64,000 nucleotides of DNA from assembly GCF_002210345.1 (NCBI RefSeq), contig NZ_MWQI01000007.1, positions 1 through 64,000 of the forward strand. The letters run 5' to 3'. The position numbers were made by a program, and so were the translations under genes. Below the pieces are notes generated by a model. The model was given only the letters and a program-made list of their open reading frames with translations, ran no database searches and was not told the DNA's origin. Below, piece by piece: positions 10,601 through 19,100 of the stretch (positions are counted from its first letter, which is position 1; every line of letters begins with the position of its first letter). The DNA is from Fibrobacter sp. UWB4. GTDB lineage: Bacteria > Fibrobacterota > Fibrobacteria > Fibrobacterales > Fibrobacteraceae.

Positions 10601-12087
10601 ACCTCGGCGAAGCTGTTGGTGTGCTTGCTGCACAGTCCATCGGTGAACCGGGTACGCAGCTTACCCTCCGTACGTTCCATATCGGTGGTGCTTCCTCCCG
10701 TTTGACGGTTGAAAGCGACAAGAAGGCTGCAGTCGATGGCCACGTCGAACTCGAACAGGTCGAAACAGTCGACCACGAAGGCCAGAAGGTTGTCGTCTCC
10801 CGTATGGGCGAACTCGTTATTTTCGATACGACCGGCATTAACAAGGGTCGTTACCAGATTCCGTACGGTGCAATCTTGCACGTCGAAAACAATGCTACCG
10901 TCAAGAAGGGCGAAAGCATGTTCGAATGGGATCCGTATAACAGCCCGATTATCACGAACGTGTCCGGTACGATCGCATTTAGCAATCTTATTGAAAACAG
11001 AACTTACCGTATTGAACGCGATGAAATGACCGAAGTCGAAACTTGGATCGTCATCAGCGACAAGCAGCACGGTAAGAACCAATTGCGTCCGGTCATCATC
11101 ATCAATGATGAACGTGGCGAAAAGGTTGGCCACTTCATGTTGCCTGACGGCGCTATCCTCGCCGTGCATCAGGGCGACAAGGTTACCTCCGGTCAGGTTA
11201 TCGCAAAGCTTCCGCGTGCAGCTGGTAAGACCCGCGATATTACCGGTGGTCTTCCGCGCGTCGCTGAACTCTTCGAAGCTCGCGTTCCGAAGAACAAGGC
11301 GTTCATCGCACCGGTTGACGGTCTCGTCAAGTACGGTAACGAAGTGCGCAACAACCAAGAAGTTATTATTCAGCAGATGGATGGCAACGAAGTGAAAGTG
11401 CTGGTTCCGCGTGGTATCCATCTGGCGGTCAATGACGGTGACCGTGTCCGTGCTGGTCAGAAGATCAGCGAAGGCAGTGTGGACCCGCACGATATCCTCG
11501 ACGTTCTCGGACCCGAGGATGTGCAGCGCCACTTGGTGAACGAAATCCAGGCAGTTTACCGCCTGCAAGGTGTGGCTATTGCAGATAAGCACATCGAATG
11601 TATCGTTCGTCAGATGATGCGTAAGGTCCGCATTTTGGATCCGGGTGAATCGGATCTCTTGCCGGGCGAAGAAATTTCCAAGACCCGTCTCCGTACCGAA
11701 AACGAACGTCTGCGCGCTCTCGGTAAGGCTGAAGCTAAGTATCAACCGATGCTCCTTGGTATCACTAAGGCTTCCTTGGCAACGGACAGCTTCATTTCTG
11801 CAGCTTCCTTCCAGGAAACCCAAAAAATCCTTACTCGCGCCTCCATCGAAGGCTGCGTGGATCCGCTCATGGGTCTTAAGGAAAACGTGATTATGGGTCG
11901 ACTTATTCCGTGCGGTACTGGTGCCCGTCACTTGAGGAACGTCCAAGTGATCGATGCCGATGCCGACGAAATGGAAGAACGCTCTCGTTTGCAGAATGTA
12001 CAGGCTGAAAATTATGAATCTGGTTCCGGAATCCAGCTCCTGGATAACGAAATCGGCTCTTCTGACGAGGAAGATTCGGATAATTAA
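7648..12087 (+). CDS. rpoC: DNA-directed RNA polymerase subunit beta'
   Basis: A 1479-residue beta' subunit. The N-terminal zinc ribbon holds [20 protein letters not shown]. The catalytic magnesium motif NADFDGD has its aspartates at 512, 514 and 516. The bridge-helix and trigger-loop region lies around [19 protein letters not shown] (about 793-811). A second zinc site is formed by Cys residues near 890 and 965-975 ([13 protein letters not shown]). The C-terminus ends in an acidic tail, SSDEEDSDN. It directly follows rpoB and is the last gene before a new promoter at rpsL. Confidence 0.97.
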   Translation: [1479 protein letters not shown]

Positions 12088-12098
12088 CAGCTAAGTAC

Positions 12099-12126
12099 TT
12101 GAAATATTTGGAAATAAAACTATATT
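12099..12126 (+). promoter_or_regulatory. Promoter for rpsL-rpsG
   Basis: TTGAAA at 12099-12104 and TATATT at 12121-12126, separated by 16 bases, in the short gap between rpoC and rpsL. The GTG start of rpsL is 28 bases beyond the -10. The same TTGAAA/TATATT pair occurs before the PRPP synthetase gene, which supports it as a housekeeping promoter style in this genome. Confidence 0.6.
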
Positions 12127-12154
12127 TGCACTCCAAAATCTAGGAGATTAAACA

Positions 12155-12544
12155 GTGCCAACTATTCAACAGCTCGTCCGTAACGGACGTGAACAGATCA
12201 GCAACAGGACCGCTTCCGTAGCTTTGAAGTCCTGCCCCCAGAAGCGCGGCGTTTGCACCCGTGTTTACACCAGCACCCCGAAGAAGCCGAACTCTGCTCT
12301 TCGTAAGATTGCCCGTGTGCGCCTCTCCAACAAGATGGAAGTTACCGCTTACATCCCGGGTGAAGGCCACAACCTCCAGGAACACTCCATCGTGCTCATC
12401 CGCGGTGGTCGTGTTAAGGACGTTCCGGGTGTTCGCTACCACATCATCCGTGGTACGCTCGATACTCAGGCAGTCAACGGCCGTCAGAACGGTCGCTCCA
12501 AGTACGGTGTTAAGAAGAAAGGTGCCGCTCCGGCCAAGAAGTAA
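12155..12544 (+). CDS. rpsL: 30S ribosomal protein S12
   Basis: A 129-residue S12 starting at GTG ([13 protein letters not shown]), with TAGGAGATTAAACA upstream as ribosome-binding site. The decoding-centre loops are intact: [11 protein letters not shown] around Lys43 and [10 protein letters not shown] around Lys88, both of the streptomycin-sensitive type. The extra C-terminal basic tail ends [12 protein letters not shown]. rpsG follows 11 bases later. The usual next genes of the str operon (fusA, tuf) are not present here. Confidence 0.96.
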   Translation: MPTIQQLVRNGREQISNRTASVALKSCPQKRGVCTRVYTSTPKKPNSALRKIARVRLSNKMEVTAYIPGEGHNLQEHSIVLIRGGRVKDVPGVRYHIIRGTLDTQAVNGRQNGRSKYGVKKKGAAPAKK

Positions 12545-12555
12545 GGAAGTAATCT

Positions 12556-13032
12556 ATGTCTAGAAGAAGAAAGGCTCTCCATCGCTCCATCCTCCCGGAT
12601 CCGCGTTTCCACTCCACGCTCGTCACTGAACTCGTCGGTGTCGTGCTCAAGCAGGGCAAGAAGACTATCGCTGAACAGATCGTCTACACCGCTCTCGACC
12701 TCCTCGACAAGAAGGTTGAAGGCAAGGAAACCCCGCTCGAAAAGTTCGAACTCTGCCTTGAAAACATCAAGCCGCGTGTCGAAGTCAAGTCCCGTCGCGT
12801 TGGTGGTGCAAACTACCAGGTCCCGATGGAAGTTGCTCCGGATCGCGCCAAGGCTCTCGCTCTCCGCTGGCTCCTCGATGCAGCTCGTAACCGCAACGAA
12901 GCCAACATGGCAGAACGTCTTGCTGCAGAACTCGTTGCCGCTAAGAACAGCGAAGGCAACGCAGTCCGTAAGAAGAACGATACGCACAAGATGGCCGAAG
13001 CCAACAAGGCTTTCGCTCACTTCCGTTTCTAA
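12556..13032 (+). CDS. rpsG: 30S ribosomal protein S7
   Basis: A 158-residue S7 with the N-terminal basic segment MSRRRKALHRSILPDPRF and the conserved helices KPRVEVKSRRVGGANYQVP (about residues 75-93) that contact 16S rRNA at the E site. Length is standard. GGAAGTAATCT precedes the start. A strong terminator follows 36 bases after the stop, ending the cluster. Confidence 0.96.
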   Translation: MSRRRKALHRSILPDPRFHSTLVTELVGVVLKQGKKTIAEQIVYTALDLLDKKVEGKETPLEKFELCLENIKPRVEVKSRRVGGANYQVPMEVAPDRAKALALRWLLDAARNRNEANMAERLAAELVAAKNSEGNAVRKKNDTHKMAEANKAFAHFRF

Positions 13033-13067
13033 TTCTTGCGCGCAAGCACAGAATTATCCTAGAGAGA

Positions 13068-13097
13068 GGCTCCGCTCAAAAAGCGGAGCCTTTTCTG
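13068..13097 (+). terminator. Rho-independent terminator after rpsG
   Basis: GGCTCCGCT (13068-13076) pairs with AGCGGAGCC (13082-13090) over a five-base loop and is followed by TTTTCTGT. It ends the rpsL-rpsG transcript. Confidence 0.9.
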
Positions 13098-13167
13098 TAT
13101 TTGTATGAAAAGCCTGGTTTTGTCATTCCTTTTTTTATATTATTCAAAGTAGTCTCAGGGAGAAAGA

Positions 13168-14250
13168 ATGAATAAATATTTATCAATTGTTTTTGTTCTG
13201 TTGTTCGTTGCTTGTAGCGATGAGAATCCAATAAATAATCCAATTGATGTAATTGCGATGTCTTCTGACTTGGAACAGTCTTCGTCAAGTGAAAATGTTC
13301 AGTCTTCATCTGCTAAAAAGGGCGTATCATCGTCAAGTAAGGAATTATCGAAATCATCGAGTTCGGTACGCTTTTCTTCAAGTGCAAAAGTTTTATCGTC
13401 AAGTTCTGTTTTGTCATCGTCATCTAGCTCGGCAAGTTTGTCGTCTAGTGCTGAATTTTTTGAATCTTCAAGTTCCGTGCAATCGTCGTCAAGTGTTGTC
13501 TTAGAGTCTTCGTCTAGCGAGGTATTTTCTTCTAGTTCGGTCGCAATATCTTCTTCAAGCGAAGCTTCTTCTTCTAGTGTTTATGTGAAAATTTGTGGAC
13601 CAGAGCCAAGCACCGTGAGCTTGGAAGATGTTTTTGAAAATCAAGGCAAGGCTGCGTATCCAGATACCTCTGAATACCAAGTGAAGATATATATAAACTC
13701 TCCTGGAGTTCTTGAAATGAATTTTGGGATGGCTATTCTTACTGCGGGACCTGACAAGTCGATTACAACTGTCAAGAACAGTTTAGTTCAAACGGAAACG
13801 GTCCGTAATAATGGGCGTATAAAAGTTACTGATTTAAAAACGGGAAAGGTTTTACCTTCGTCTGATGCCGAAACCAATCTTATGGATTTTAGACAGTTTG
13901 TTGGAACGCCGGAAGACTATTCTGGAGCTACTTTTGAAGATGGCCTATGGAAGTTGTCTCCTAAAGATGATGCTGGGAAAATCTTGTATTATTCTGCTTG
14001 TGAAGAAAGAATTATGAAGATTTTTTATGTTTCGGGCGATACTGTGACAACCATGAATTATTCTTATTTTGATGAATTTGCCGATTTTCCTGGAACTGTT
14101 AAGTCGATGAATTTGGAAAGATCCGTTTATTTAAGGGATGCCACTATGCGTGACTATATAAAGTCCGATTCCATGAAGGTTTTCATGGATTGGAGCTTGT
14201 ATAGGATAAAACAAAGGCATCTTTTGCCAGGTAAGCTGTTTGATATATAG
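13168..14250 (+). CDS. Lipoprotein with long poly-serine linker
   Basis: A 360-residue protein beginning MNKYLSIVFVLLFVACSDE, a lipoprotein signal peptide with the lipobox cysteine at 16. Residues about 31-137 are an almost pure serine linker broken by single V, A, L, K and E residues. Such linkers are typical of Fibrobacter cell-surface and secreted proteins. The C-terminal part (about 140-360) has no motif I recognise. It contains one CGPEP segment and several aromatic beta-type stretches. The ATG is preceded by CAGGGAGAAAGA. The gene is AT-richer than the ribosomal cluster. Function unknown; a surface-attached role is inferred only from the lipobox and linker. Confidence 0.85.
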   Translation: MNKYLSIVFVLLFVACSDENPINNPIDVIAMSSDLEQSSSSENVQSSSAKKGVSSSSKELSKSSSSVRFSSSAKVLSSSSVLSSSSSSASLSSSAEFFESSSSVQSSSSVVLESSSSEVFSSSSVAISSSSEASSSSVYVKICGPEPSTVSLEDVFENQGKAAYPDTSEYQVKIYINSPGVLEMNFGMAILTAGPDKSITTVKNSLVQTETVRNNGRIKVTDLKTGKVLPSSDAETNLMDFRQFVGTPEDYSGATFEDGLWKLSPKDDAGKILYYSACEERIMKIFYVSGDTVTTMNYSYFDEFADFPGTVKSMNLERSVYLRDATMRDYIKSDSMKVFMDWSLYRIKQRHLLPGKLFDI

Positions 14251-14251
14251 A

Positions 14252-14698
14252 TTAGGATCCCTTAGCTTTTGTTCTCATCTTCGCAATGCCCGCCTTCCAG
14301 GCGTTGACGGCATCTTGCGAGGTGTTGAGCGCTCAGTCGCCTTCGTAGTCTTTGCTTTGGCTGAACCACATCACGGCAAATACGCGTGAGTAGTCGGTGC
14401 GGAAATGCTCGAACATGTCGGTAATCCATTTGGCCTTGCATCCACCTTTTTCGGAACTGGAGATTTCGGCGATAAAGAGCGGCTTGTTTATATTTGCGAG
14501 TGCCTTGTAGGCGTCATCGAAGACTTGCGCAAAGGACTTCCAGCTGGACCAGCTTTGGCTCTTGCCCCAGTTGTACCCGTCAATGGAAAAGTAATCCACA
14601 AATTCGTCGCCGGGATAGTTGCCCGTGAGCGTGGCGCCTTCGCCGTGGTTCGTGACGTTTGTGGTCCAGACCCACTTGACGTTCTTCACGTTTTCTTC
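14252..14698 (-). pseudogene. Truncated GH26 mannanase copy
   Basis: The minus strand encodes the C-terminal half of the catalytic domain found in the intact mannanase immediately downstream on this map (14921-16069). Homology begins at NVKWVWTTN (residue about 165 of the intact protein) and runs through GNYPGDE, SIDGYNWGK and the nucleophile segment KPLFIAEISSSE. The N-terminal half with the catalytic acid/base is missing. The Trp codon of the motif EGDW is changed to TGA at 14333-14335, after which the frame stays open as ALNTSQDAV to a TAA at 14252-14254. The copy also lacks the C-terminal domain. It is a decayed tandem duplicate and unlikely to be active. Confidence 0.88.
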
Positions 14699-14840
14699 GC
14701 AGAAAATCAGAATTATTGGTGATGTTCCCTTTTGCGTGCATACAAATTCTAAGAGCCGTTTCAATCGGTCAAAAACTCGGCTCTGATTGATTCCATAAAG
14801 CGGCGATTATGGCTATTCCGTTTGGAGAAGCTTAGTAGGA

Positions 14841-14888
14841 ATAAAAAATTCCCACTCTAGCGTTACCTTTGGGGTGGCTAGAATGGGG
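14841..14888 (-). terminator. Terminator downstream of the GH26 mannanase
   Basis: Read on the minus strand, CCCATTCTAGC (14887-14877) pairs with GCTAGAGTGGG (14861-14851), eleven pairs including one G-T, over a 15-base loop, then AATTTTTTATT. It lies 33 bases beyond the mannanase stop codon. The 14,699-14,840 stretch between it and the pseudogene shows nothing I can identify. Confidence 0.85.
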
Positions 14889-14920
14889 GTTGTCTAAGGA
14901 GCTTTATGAATAAGTTTTGT

Positions 14921-16069
14921 TTAGCGCTTCACGGAGAGCTTGAATAGGCTTCGCGTACTTGCCTTGGGGGCGTCGATAGCGTGTACGCCCGCGGAGAAGT
15001 GCTGCACCGGGCTCTGCCATAGGACGCGGCCCTGGTAGTCAAACTGCACGACGCTTGCCTTTAATGCTTTGCCGGTCTGCATGTAGAGCTTGCCGTCTTG
15101 CAGGCGAAAGGAGCTGCTGGATGCCCTCCCGGCTGGTTTGATGGAGGTGCTGCTGTCCAAGGCCTTCATCTTCGCGATGCCCGCCTTCCATGCATCAACT
15201 GCAGCCTGCGAGGTGTTGAGTGCCCAGTCGCCTTCGTTATCTTCCTTGCTCTGGCTGAACCACATCACTGCGAATACGCGGGAGAAGTCGGTCGCGAAGT
15301 GCTCGAACATGTCGGTAATCCATTCAGCCTTGTTGCCGCCAAGTTCGGAGCTGGAAATTTCAGCGATAAAGAGCGGCTTGTTGATCTTGGCGAGTGCGTC
15401 GTAGGATTTTTTGAACACCTGCGAGAACGTCTGCCAGCTAGACCAACTCTGGCATTTGCCCCAGTTGTAGCCGTCGATGGAGATGTAGTCGACGTATTCG
15501 TCGCCGGGGTAGTTGCCGGTAAGCGTCGAACCCTTTCCTGCGTTTGAGGCGTTGGTGGTCCATACCCATTTGACGTTCGTTACGCCTTCTTCCTTGAAGA
15601 TTTTTACGATATGACGGAATGCTTCGGCGACGTTTGCGTCGGTGTTTCCGGCGCCAGCCTTGCCTACGCCCCAGTCGTACCAGTCGCCGTTTGCTTCGTG
15701 AAGCGGCCTGAGCCAGATTTCTTCGCCGTAGTCTTTGACGCCCTTGGCGTATTCGCGGATGTATTCATCGGCCTTGCCGTTCACCAAATCCTGGGCGTTG
15801 TAGCCGTTTGCCATCCAGGTCACCACAAGCGTGGAGCCGTTGTCTTTCGCAACATTTGCGAATTCCTCGGTTGCGTTCCAGTCGTTCACGTCAAAGAGCG
15901 CGAAATAGCTGATGAGGTCGATATGTGTGCCCTGCAAATCCTGGAATGCCTGCACGTTTTCTTGGGTGGGCTGCGGGTATTGGCCGGGGCCACCGACCCA
16001 GGCGCCGACTTGGAATGCTAAAGCGGTCATAGGCAAGATCCCCAATGTGAAGAGTAGTGATTTGAACAT
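14921..16069 (-). CDS. Secreted endo-beta-1,4-mannanase, GH26 family
   Basis: A 382-residue protein. A signal peptide (MFKSLLFTLGILPMTALA) is followed by a glycoside hydrolase family 26 (beta/alpha)8 domain (about 20-298). The catalytic acid/base is E125 in LRPLHEANGDW and the likely nucleophile is E237 in PLFIAEISSSE, the family-conserved positions. GH26 enzymes mostly cut beta-1,4-mannan. The C-terminal 80 residues (SSSSFRLQDGKLYMQTGKAL onward) look like a beta-sandwich sorting domain of the type used by type IX secretion (QGRVLW, then AGVHAI, ending FKLSVKR). That reading is inference. It is transcribed divergently from the regulator at 16214, which may control it. Confidence 0.9.
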   Translation of the reverse strand: MFKSLLFTLGILPMTALAFQVGAWVGGPGQYPQPTQENVQAFQDLQGTHIDLISYFALFDVNDWNATEEFANVAKDNGSTLVVTWMANGYNAQDLVNGKADEYIREYAKGVKDYGEEIWLRPLHEANGDWYDWGVGKAGAGNTDANVAEAFRHIVKIFKEEGVTNVKWVWTTNASNAGKGSTLTGNYPGDEYVDYISIDGYNWGKCQSWSSWQTFSQVFKKSYDALAKINKPLFIAEISSSELGGNKAEWITDMFEHFATDFSRVFAVMWFSQSKEDNEGDWALNTSQAAVDAWKAGIAKMKALDSSTSIKPAGRASSSSFRLQDGKLYMQTGKALKASVVQFDYQGRVLWQSPVQHFSAGVHAIDAPKASTRSLFKLSVKR

Positions 16070-16213
16070 AGTAGCCCTCGATATTCAAAAAGTTGAAGTT
16101 TATTTTGTTTCCTTACATAAATTAGGTTACTAGGCTTTCCCTGTATCTGAATTTTTTGTATGTTCGTGCTATAGTGTATCTAGTGTTATAAAATGAGGTG
16201 AGGGACCGTTTTT

Positions 16214-17533
16214 ATGACAGTCGAAGATTTTTGCAAGTGGATTGGATCGTCTAATTTCAAGGATGGGGATCGGCTCCCGTCCGTGCGCGAGGTGGCGGCG
16301 TCTTCGGGGGCGTCGACGTTCACCATTTTCCGTGCTTACAAGAAGCTGGCGTCTCAGGGGAAGATTTATGGGGAACATGGCAACGGGTATTTTTGGGGGA
16401 TGAAACCTAAAATCGAGGTGCCTGCGCATGAACTCGAAACGGAACGCGTAGAGCGATTGCTGCTGGAGGACTGGAAGTCGGGAAAGATTTCGGTTAATCG
16501 CCCGCTTCCATCAATCAAGGACATGTGTCAGTCTTATGCGACGACGTTGGGGACCATGCGGCGTACACTGGAATCATTGCATGCAAATGGAATTTTGGAA
16601 CGCAGGGGGCAAGGGCGTTATTATTTTGTCGATGCCCGGTTGGCGGTTTCTAAGACAAAAGAAATTCTCCTGATTATGCGTTGCAACCCTAACGGGGATT
16701 TTAATTGTCTTGGCGAACGCGAACTTTCGTTTATGCGAAAAGTGTATGTGGAAGCGCACCGTAATAACTTAAACGTCAAGGCGCTTGGCTATTACGAAGA
16801 AGAGGGCGCATTTTTGGATGCGAACGGCAACCGCATCAAGCTGGAAGAATGCCGAGGCTGCTTTGGAGCCGTTGTCTCGACGATGCTCGTATTCGATATC
16901 AATAAACTATTTGCAAAACTTGCGGCAACGCGTTTCCCTGTAGCAGTGTGGTGGGAGCACCCGCTGTACGACATTCCGCGTGCGTTGAAAAAAGAAAAGC
17001 GATTTGCGTTTTTCAACCTCGCCTTTGGTGAGTTCCCGGGACGCATTGTCGGGCGTTTTCTGAAGAAAAAAGGCTTGACGCGGATAGCCTTTGTTTCTCC
17101 GTATCACATGAGCATGTGGTCGAGGGACCGCTTGAAAGGTCTCAAGAATGTGGGGCTTGAGGTGTTCGAAGCGACTGATGCCTCGCATGCGAGCCCTTAT
17201 GACTTTATGCAGGAACCGCGTGCACATGCCCTTTATAGACAAATTTTAATGACGCTCGTGAAAAAAATCCCGCCTGTGGATGCGTGGGTTGTTTCTAACG
17301 ACAGGGTCGGTGTCGAGCTGATTTCGCTTGCGAACCAGGGCAAGATTCCGCTCCCGCCTTACATGGTTTCGTTCGACAACTCTACGGATAGCTACCGCAA
17401 CCGCCTGGATTCTTTCGAGTTCAACGTGGAAACGCTTGCTGAACAGTCTGTGTTTCACTTGGTTTCGCCGGGTATTACCTTGTATAAAAAAGGCGATTTC
17501 CGTGAACTCTCGGGGCATGTTGTCAAGAAGTAA
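16214..17533 (+). CDS. Regulator with tandem GntR-type winged helices and LacI-type sensor domain
   Basis: A 439-residue cytoplasmic regulator. The first GntR-like winged helix spans about residues 1-63 (RLPSVREVAASSGASTFTIF and GKIYGEHGNGYF). A second, similar unit spans about 75-138 (PLPSIKDMCQSYATTLGTMR and GILERRGQGRYYF). The rest (about 150-430) resembles a periplasmic-binding-protein fold as in LacI/GalR regulators, with SNDRVGVELISLANQGKIPLP and a FDNS segment close to the LacI D-N-S motif. Standard GntR/LacI hybrids have a single winged helix. It is divergent from the mannanase, so a role in sensing mannan-derived sugars is plausible but not shown. Confidence 0.8.
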   Translation: MTVEDFCKWIGSSNFKDGDRLPSVREVAASSGASTFTIFRAYKKLASQGKIYGEHGNGYFWGMKPKIEVPAHELETERVERLLLEDWKSGKISVNRPLPSIKDMCQSYATTLGTMRRTLESLHANGILERRGQGRYYFVDARLAVSKTKEILLIMRCNPNGDFNCLGERELSFMRKVYVEAHRNNLNVKALGYYEEEGAFLDANGNRIKLEECRGCFGAVVSTMLVFDINKLFAKLAATRFPVAVWWEHPLYDIPRALKKEKRFAFFNLAFGEFPGRIVGRFLKKKGLTRIAFVSPYHMSMWSRDRLKGLKNVGLEVFEATDASHASPYDFMQEPRAHALYRQILMTLVKKIPPVDAWVVSNDRVGVELISLANQGKIPLPPYMVSFDNSTDSYRNRLDSFEFNVETLAEQSVFHLVSPGITLYKKGDFRELSGHVVKK

Positions 17534-17591
17534 AATATTTTTGTTCTTATATGGTGCAGGCGAGATTATATTTAAAGTAAAGGATTTGTTC

Positions 17592-18215
17592 GTGAAAAGA
17601 ATAAGGAAATTTATTGTACTTCTATTTTCGGTTTCGCTGTTGTTCCTTGGCGGTTGTGCCAAGAACCATAACGATATCTTTCTTCATAAGACAACGTCTT
17701 TTTGGACGGGGAGCCCGGTGATTAAATTGGATGTCCCGTATCCTGAACCGCTCACTTTTGAACTCCCGTCTGCTGAATGGACTCCTCTTAAAATTCAAAA
17801 GAAGGAAGGTGTAAATACGCGGGTCGAGCTTGCAGAAGGTGTGGCCGATTCGTATGTGAAGGTGGCGATTGAAGGCCAGACTAAGAGCTTATTCGAAAGC
17901 CTTGAAATCGAAAGCGGTGTGGATTTTGGCCAGTCGGATTCGTTGATTCTCATGGGGCTTTTCGATCATTACAAGACGATGACTAAAGCTGAAAATTCTG
18001 ATAAGCCGATTCAGTATAGCGAGACGAAATTCGAAAGGCAGGATGGCGATGCGTTTGCTTGGATGGTAACTTCAAACGGTTCGTACGGTGTTGCGTATGC
18101 GGTACTCATGACGAAGAACAATAATTATTTCACGATTGAAGTCAACCAGAAAAATCGCGAGACGAATATCGAGAAAACGCTTTTGGATATTGTAAAGAGC
18201 CATAAGACGTATTAG
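17592..18215 (+). CDS. Small lipoprotein of unknown function
   Basis: Start chosen at GTG 17592, giving 207 residues with a clear lipoprotein signal peptide, KRIRKFIVLLFSVSLLFLGGC, lipobox cysteine at 22. Translation further upstream in the same frame overlaps the regulator gene and lacks signal character. The mature part contains PEPLTFELPSAEWTPL and a SLFESLEIESGVDFGQSDSL stretch but no motif I know. AAAGG lies about 10 bases before the GTG. The exported paralogue gene follows 42 bases later. Function unknown. Confidence 0.75.
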   Translation: MKRIRKFIVLLFSVSLLFLGGCAKNHNDIFLHKTTSFWTGSPVIKLDVPYPEPLTFELPSAEWTPLKIQKKEGVNTRVELAEGVADSYVKVAIEGQTKSLFESLEIESGVDFGQSDSLILMGLFDHYKTMTKAENSDKPIQYSETKFERQDGDAFAWMVTSNGSYGVAYAVLMTKNNNYFTIEVNQKNRETNIEKTLLDIVKSHKTY

Positions 18216-18257
18216 TAATTGAATGATGAAGAACGTTGCATGGCTGGGTATCATAGA

Positions 18258-19025
18258 ATGAAATTATTTTCTTTGTTCTTTATGTTAATGTTTGCGGTAT
18301 GTGTTTTTGCACAGCCGTCTGCGCAGAATTTGCAGGACTCGCTGGATGCAGATTCGCTTTCGAAAATTTCTCTAGTGCTTGATGTTGATACGAACGGCGT
18401 TGTTGATACGAATAAAGTTGAACATATTGATGCTGGGATTGAAGAAATTCCTATTGCAGAAAGAGAGTTTTTCCCGAGCGGTTTTGTTATGGAAATAGCT
18501 TATGCCGCACCAACGGTGATACAAGTCCCTTTTTTAGGAATGCGTGATAAATCTGCGGTATGGGGAAATGAGTTTGTTGCTACTGGATATGCGGTAGTGT
18601 CAGTAGATGTTGAATTTCGGTCAGGTGGGGTAAGAGTTTCGGATGAATTTTTGTGGGCGTTTATTTTATCTGTGTCGATTTCTGGAAATCCCAATGATCC
18701 TACTATTAACAGAGAAAAACGTGATAGGATTTCGGAATGGGTTGAATACATATTGATTGGCAATACTTATTGGGCGTTGTCGCAAAATGCGAAAATTGGG
18801 TTGTTTGAATCGCATCATTTTGTGGATTATCTCTTCAGCAGTGCCGCTTATTCTGAATTTTGGGAATTTGGTTGGTCACAAGCTGTGGGACTTAGGTATG
18901 TTTATTCGGGAAACGCAAAAGATGGAGGTGCTTATATTGATTTGGGAGCACATGCAAGAATTACAAATAAGCATTTTCTTTTTGGTGTATTTGTGCAGTT
19001 AGGAATTTTCGGCGGTCATAAGTAA
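18258..19025 (+). CDS. Exported protein, tandem paralogue family, copy 1
   Basis: Start taken at ATG 18258 (MKLFSLFFMLMFAVCVFAQ), which gives a clean signal peptide; an ATG at 18219 would add a charged extension ahead of it. 255 residues. It shares with the genes at 19980 and 20659 the blocks SGFVMEIAYAAP, IGLFESHHFVDYLFS, WEFGWSQAVGLRYVYS and a C-terminal FLFGVFVQLGIFGGHK. Copies 1 and 3 also share an N-terminal QDSL..DSLSKISL segment followed by a VVDTNKVE motif. Alternating hydrophobic and polar residues suggest a beta-rich outer-membrane or periplasmic protein. No enzymatic motif. AT-rich compared with the core genes. Confidence 0.8.
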   Translation: MKLFSLFFMLMFAVCVFAQPSAQNLQDSLDADSLSKISLVLDVDTNGVVDTNKVEHIDAGIEEIPIAEREFFPSGFVMEIAYAAPTVIQVPFLGMRDKSAVWGNEFVATGYAVVSVDVEFRSGGVRVSDEFLWAFILSVSISGNPNDPTINREKRDRISEWVEYILIGNTYWALSQNAKIGLFESHHFVDYLFSSAAYSEFWEFGWSQAVGLRYVYSGNAKDGGAYIDLGAHARITNKHFLFGVFVQLGIFGGHK

Positions 19026-19100
19026 AAATTCAAAGTGTCTCTAGTGTTTGGTTGCTGAGAAATTATTTTATATATATACCTATATTGCAAGGACATTTTT

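Noticed and set aside
14333-14335. In-frame TGA in the mannanase copy as a selenocysteine codon
   Set aside because: It replaces a Trp codon, the gene lacks its N-terminal half, and no suitable stem-loop follows.
18219-18257. Upstream ATG extension of exported paralogue copy 1
   Set aside because: It would place a charged 13-residue stretch before a clean signal peptide, and it is not shared with the other copies.
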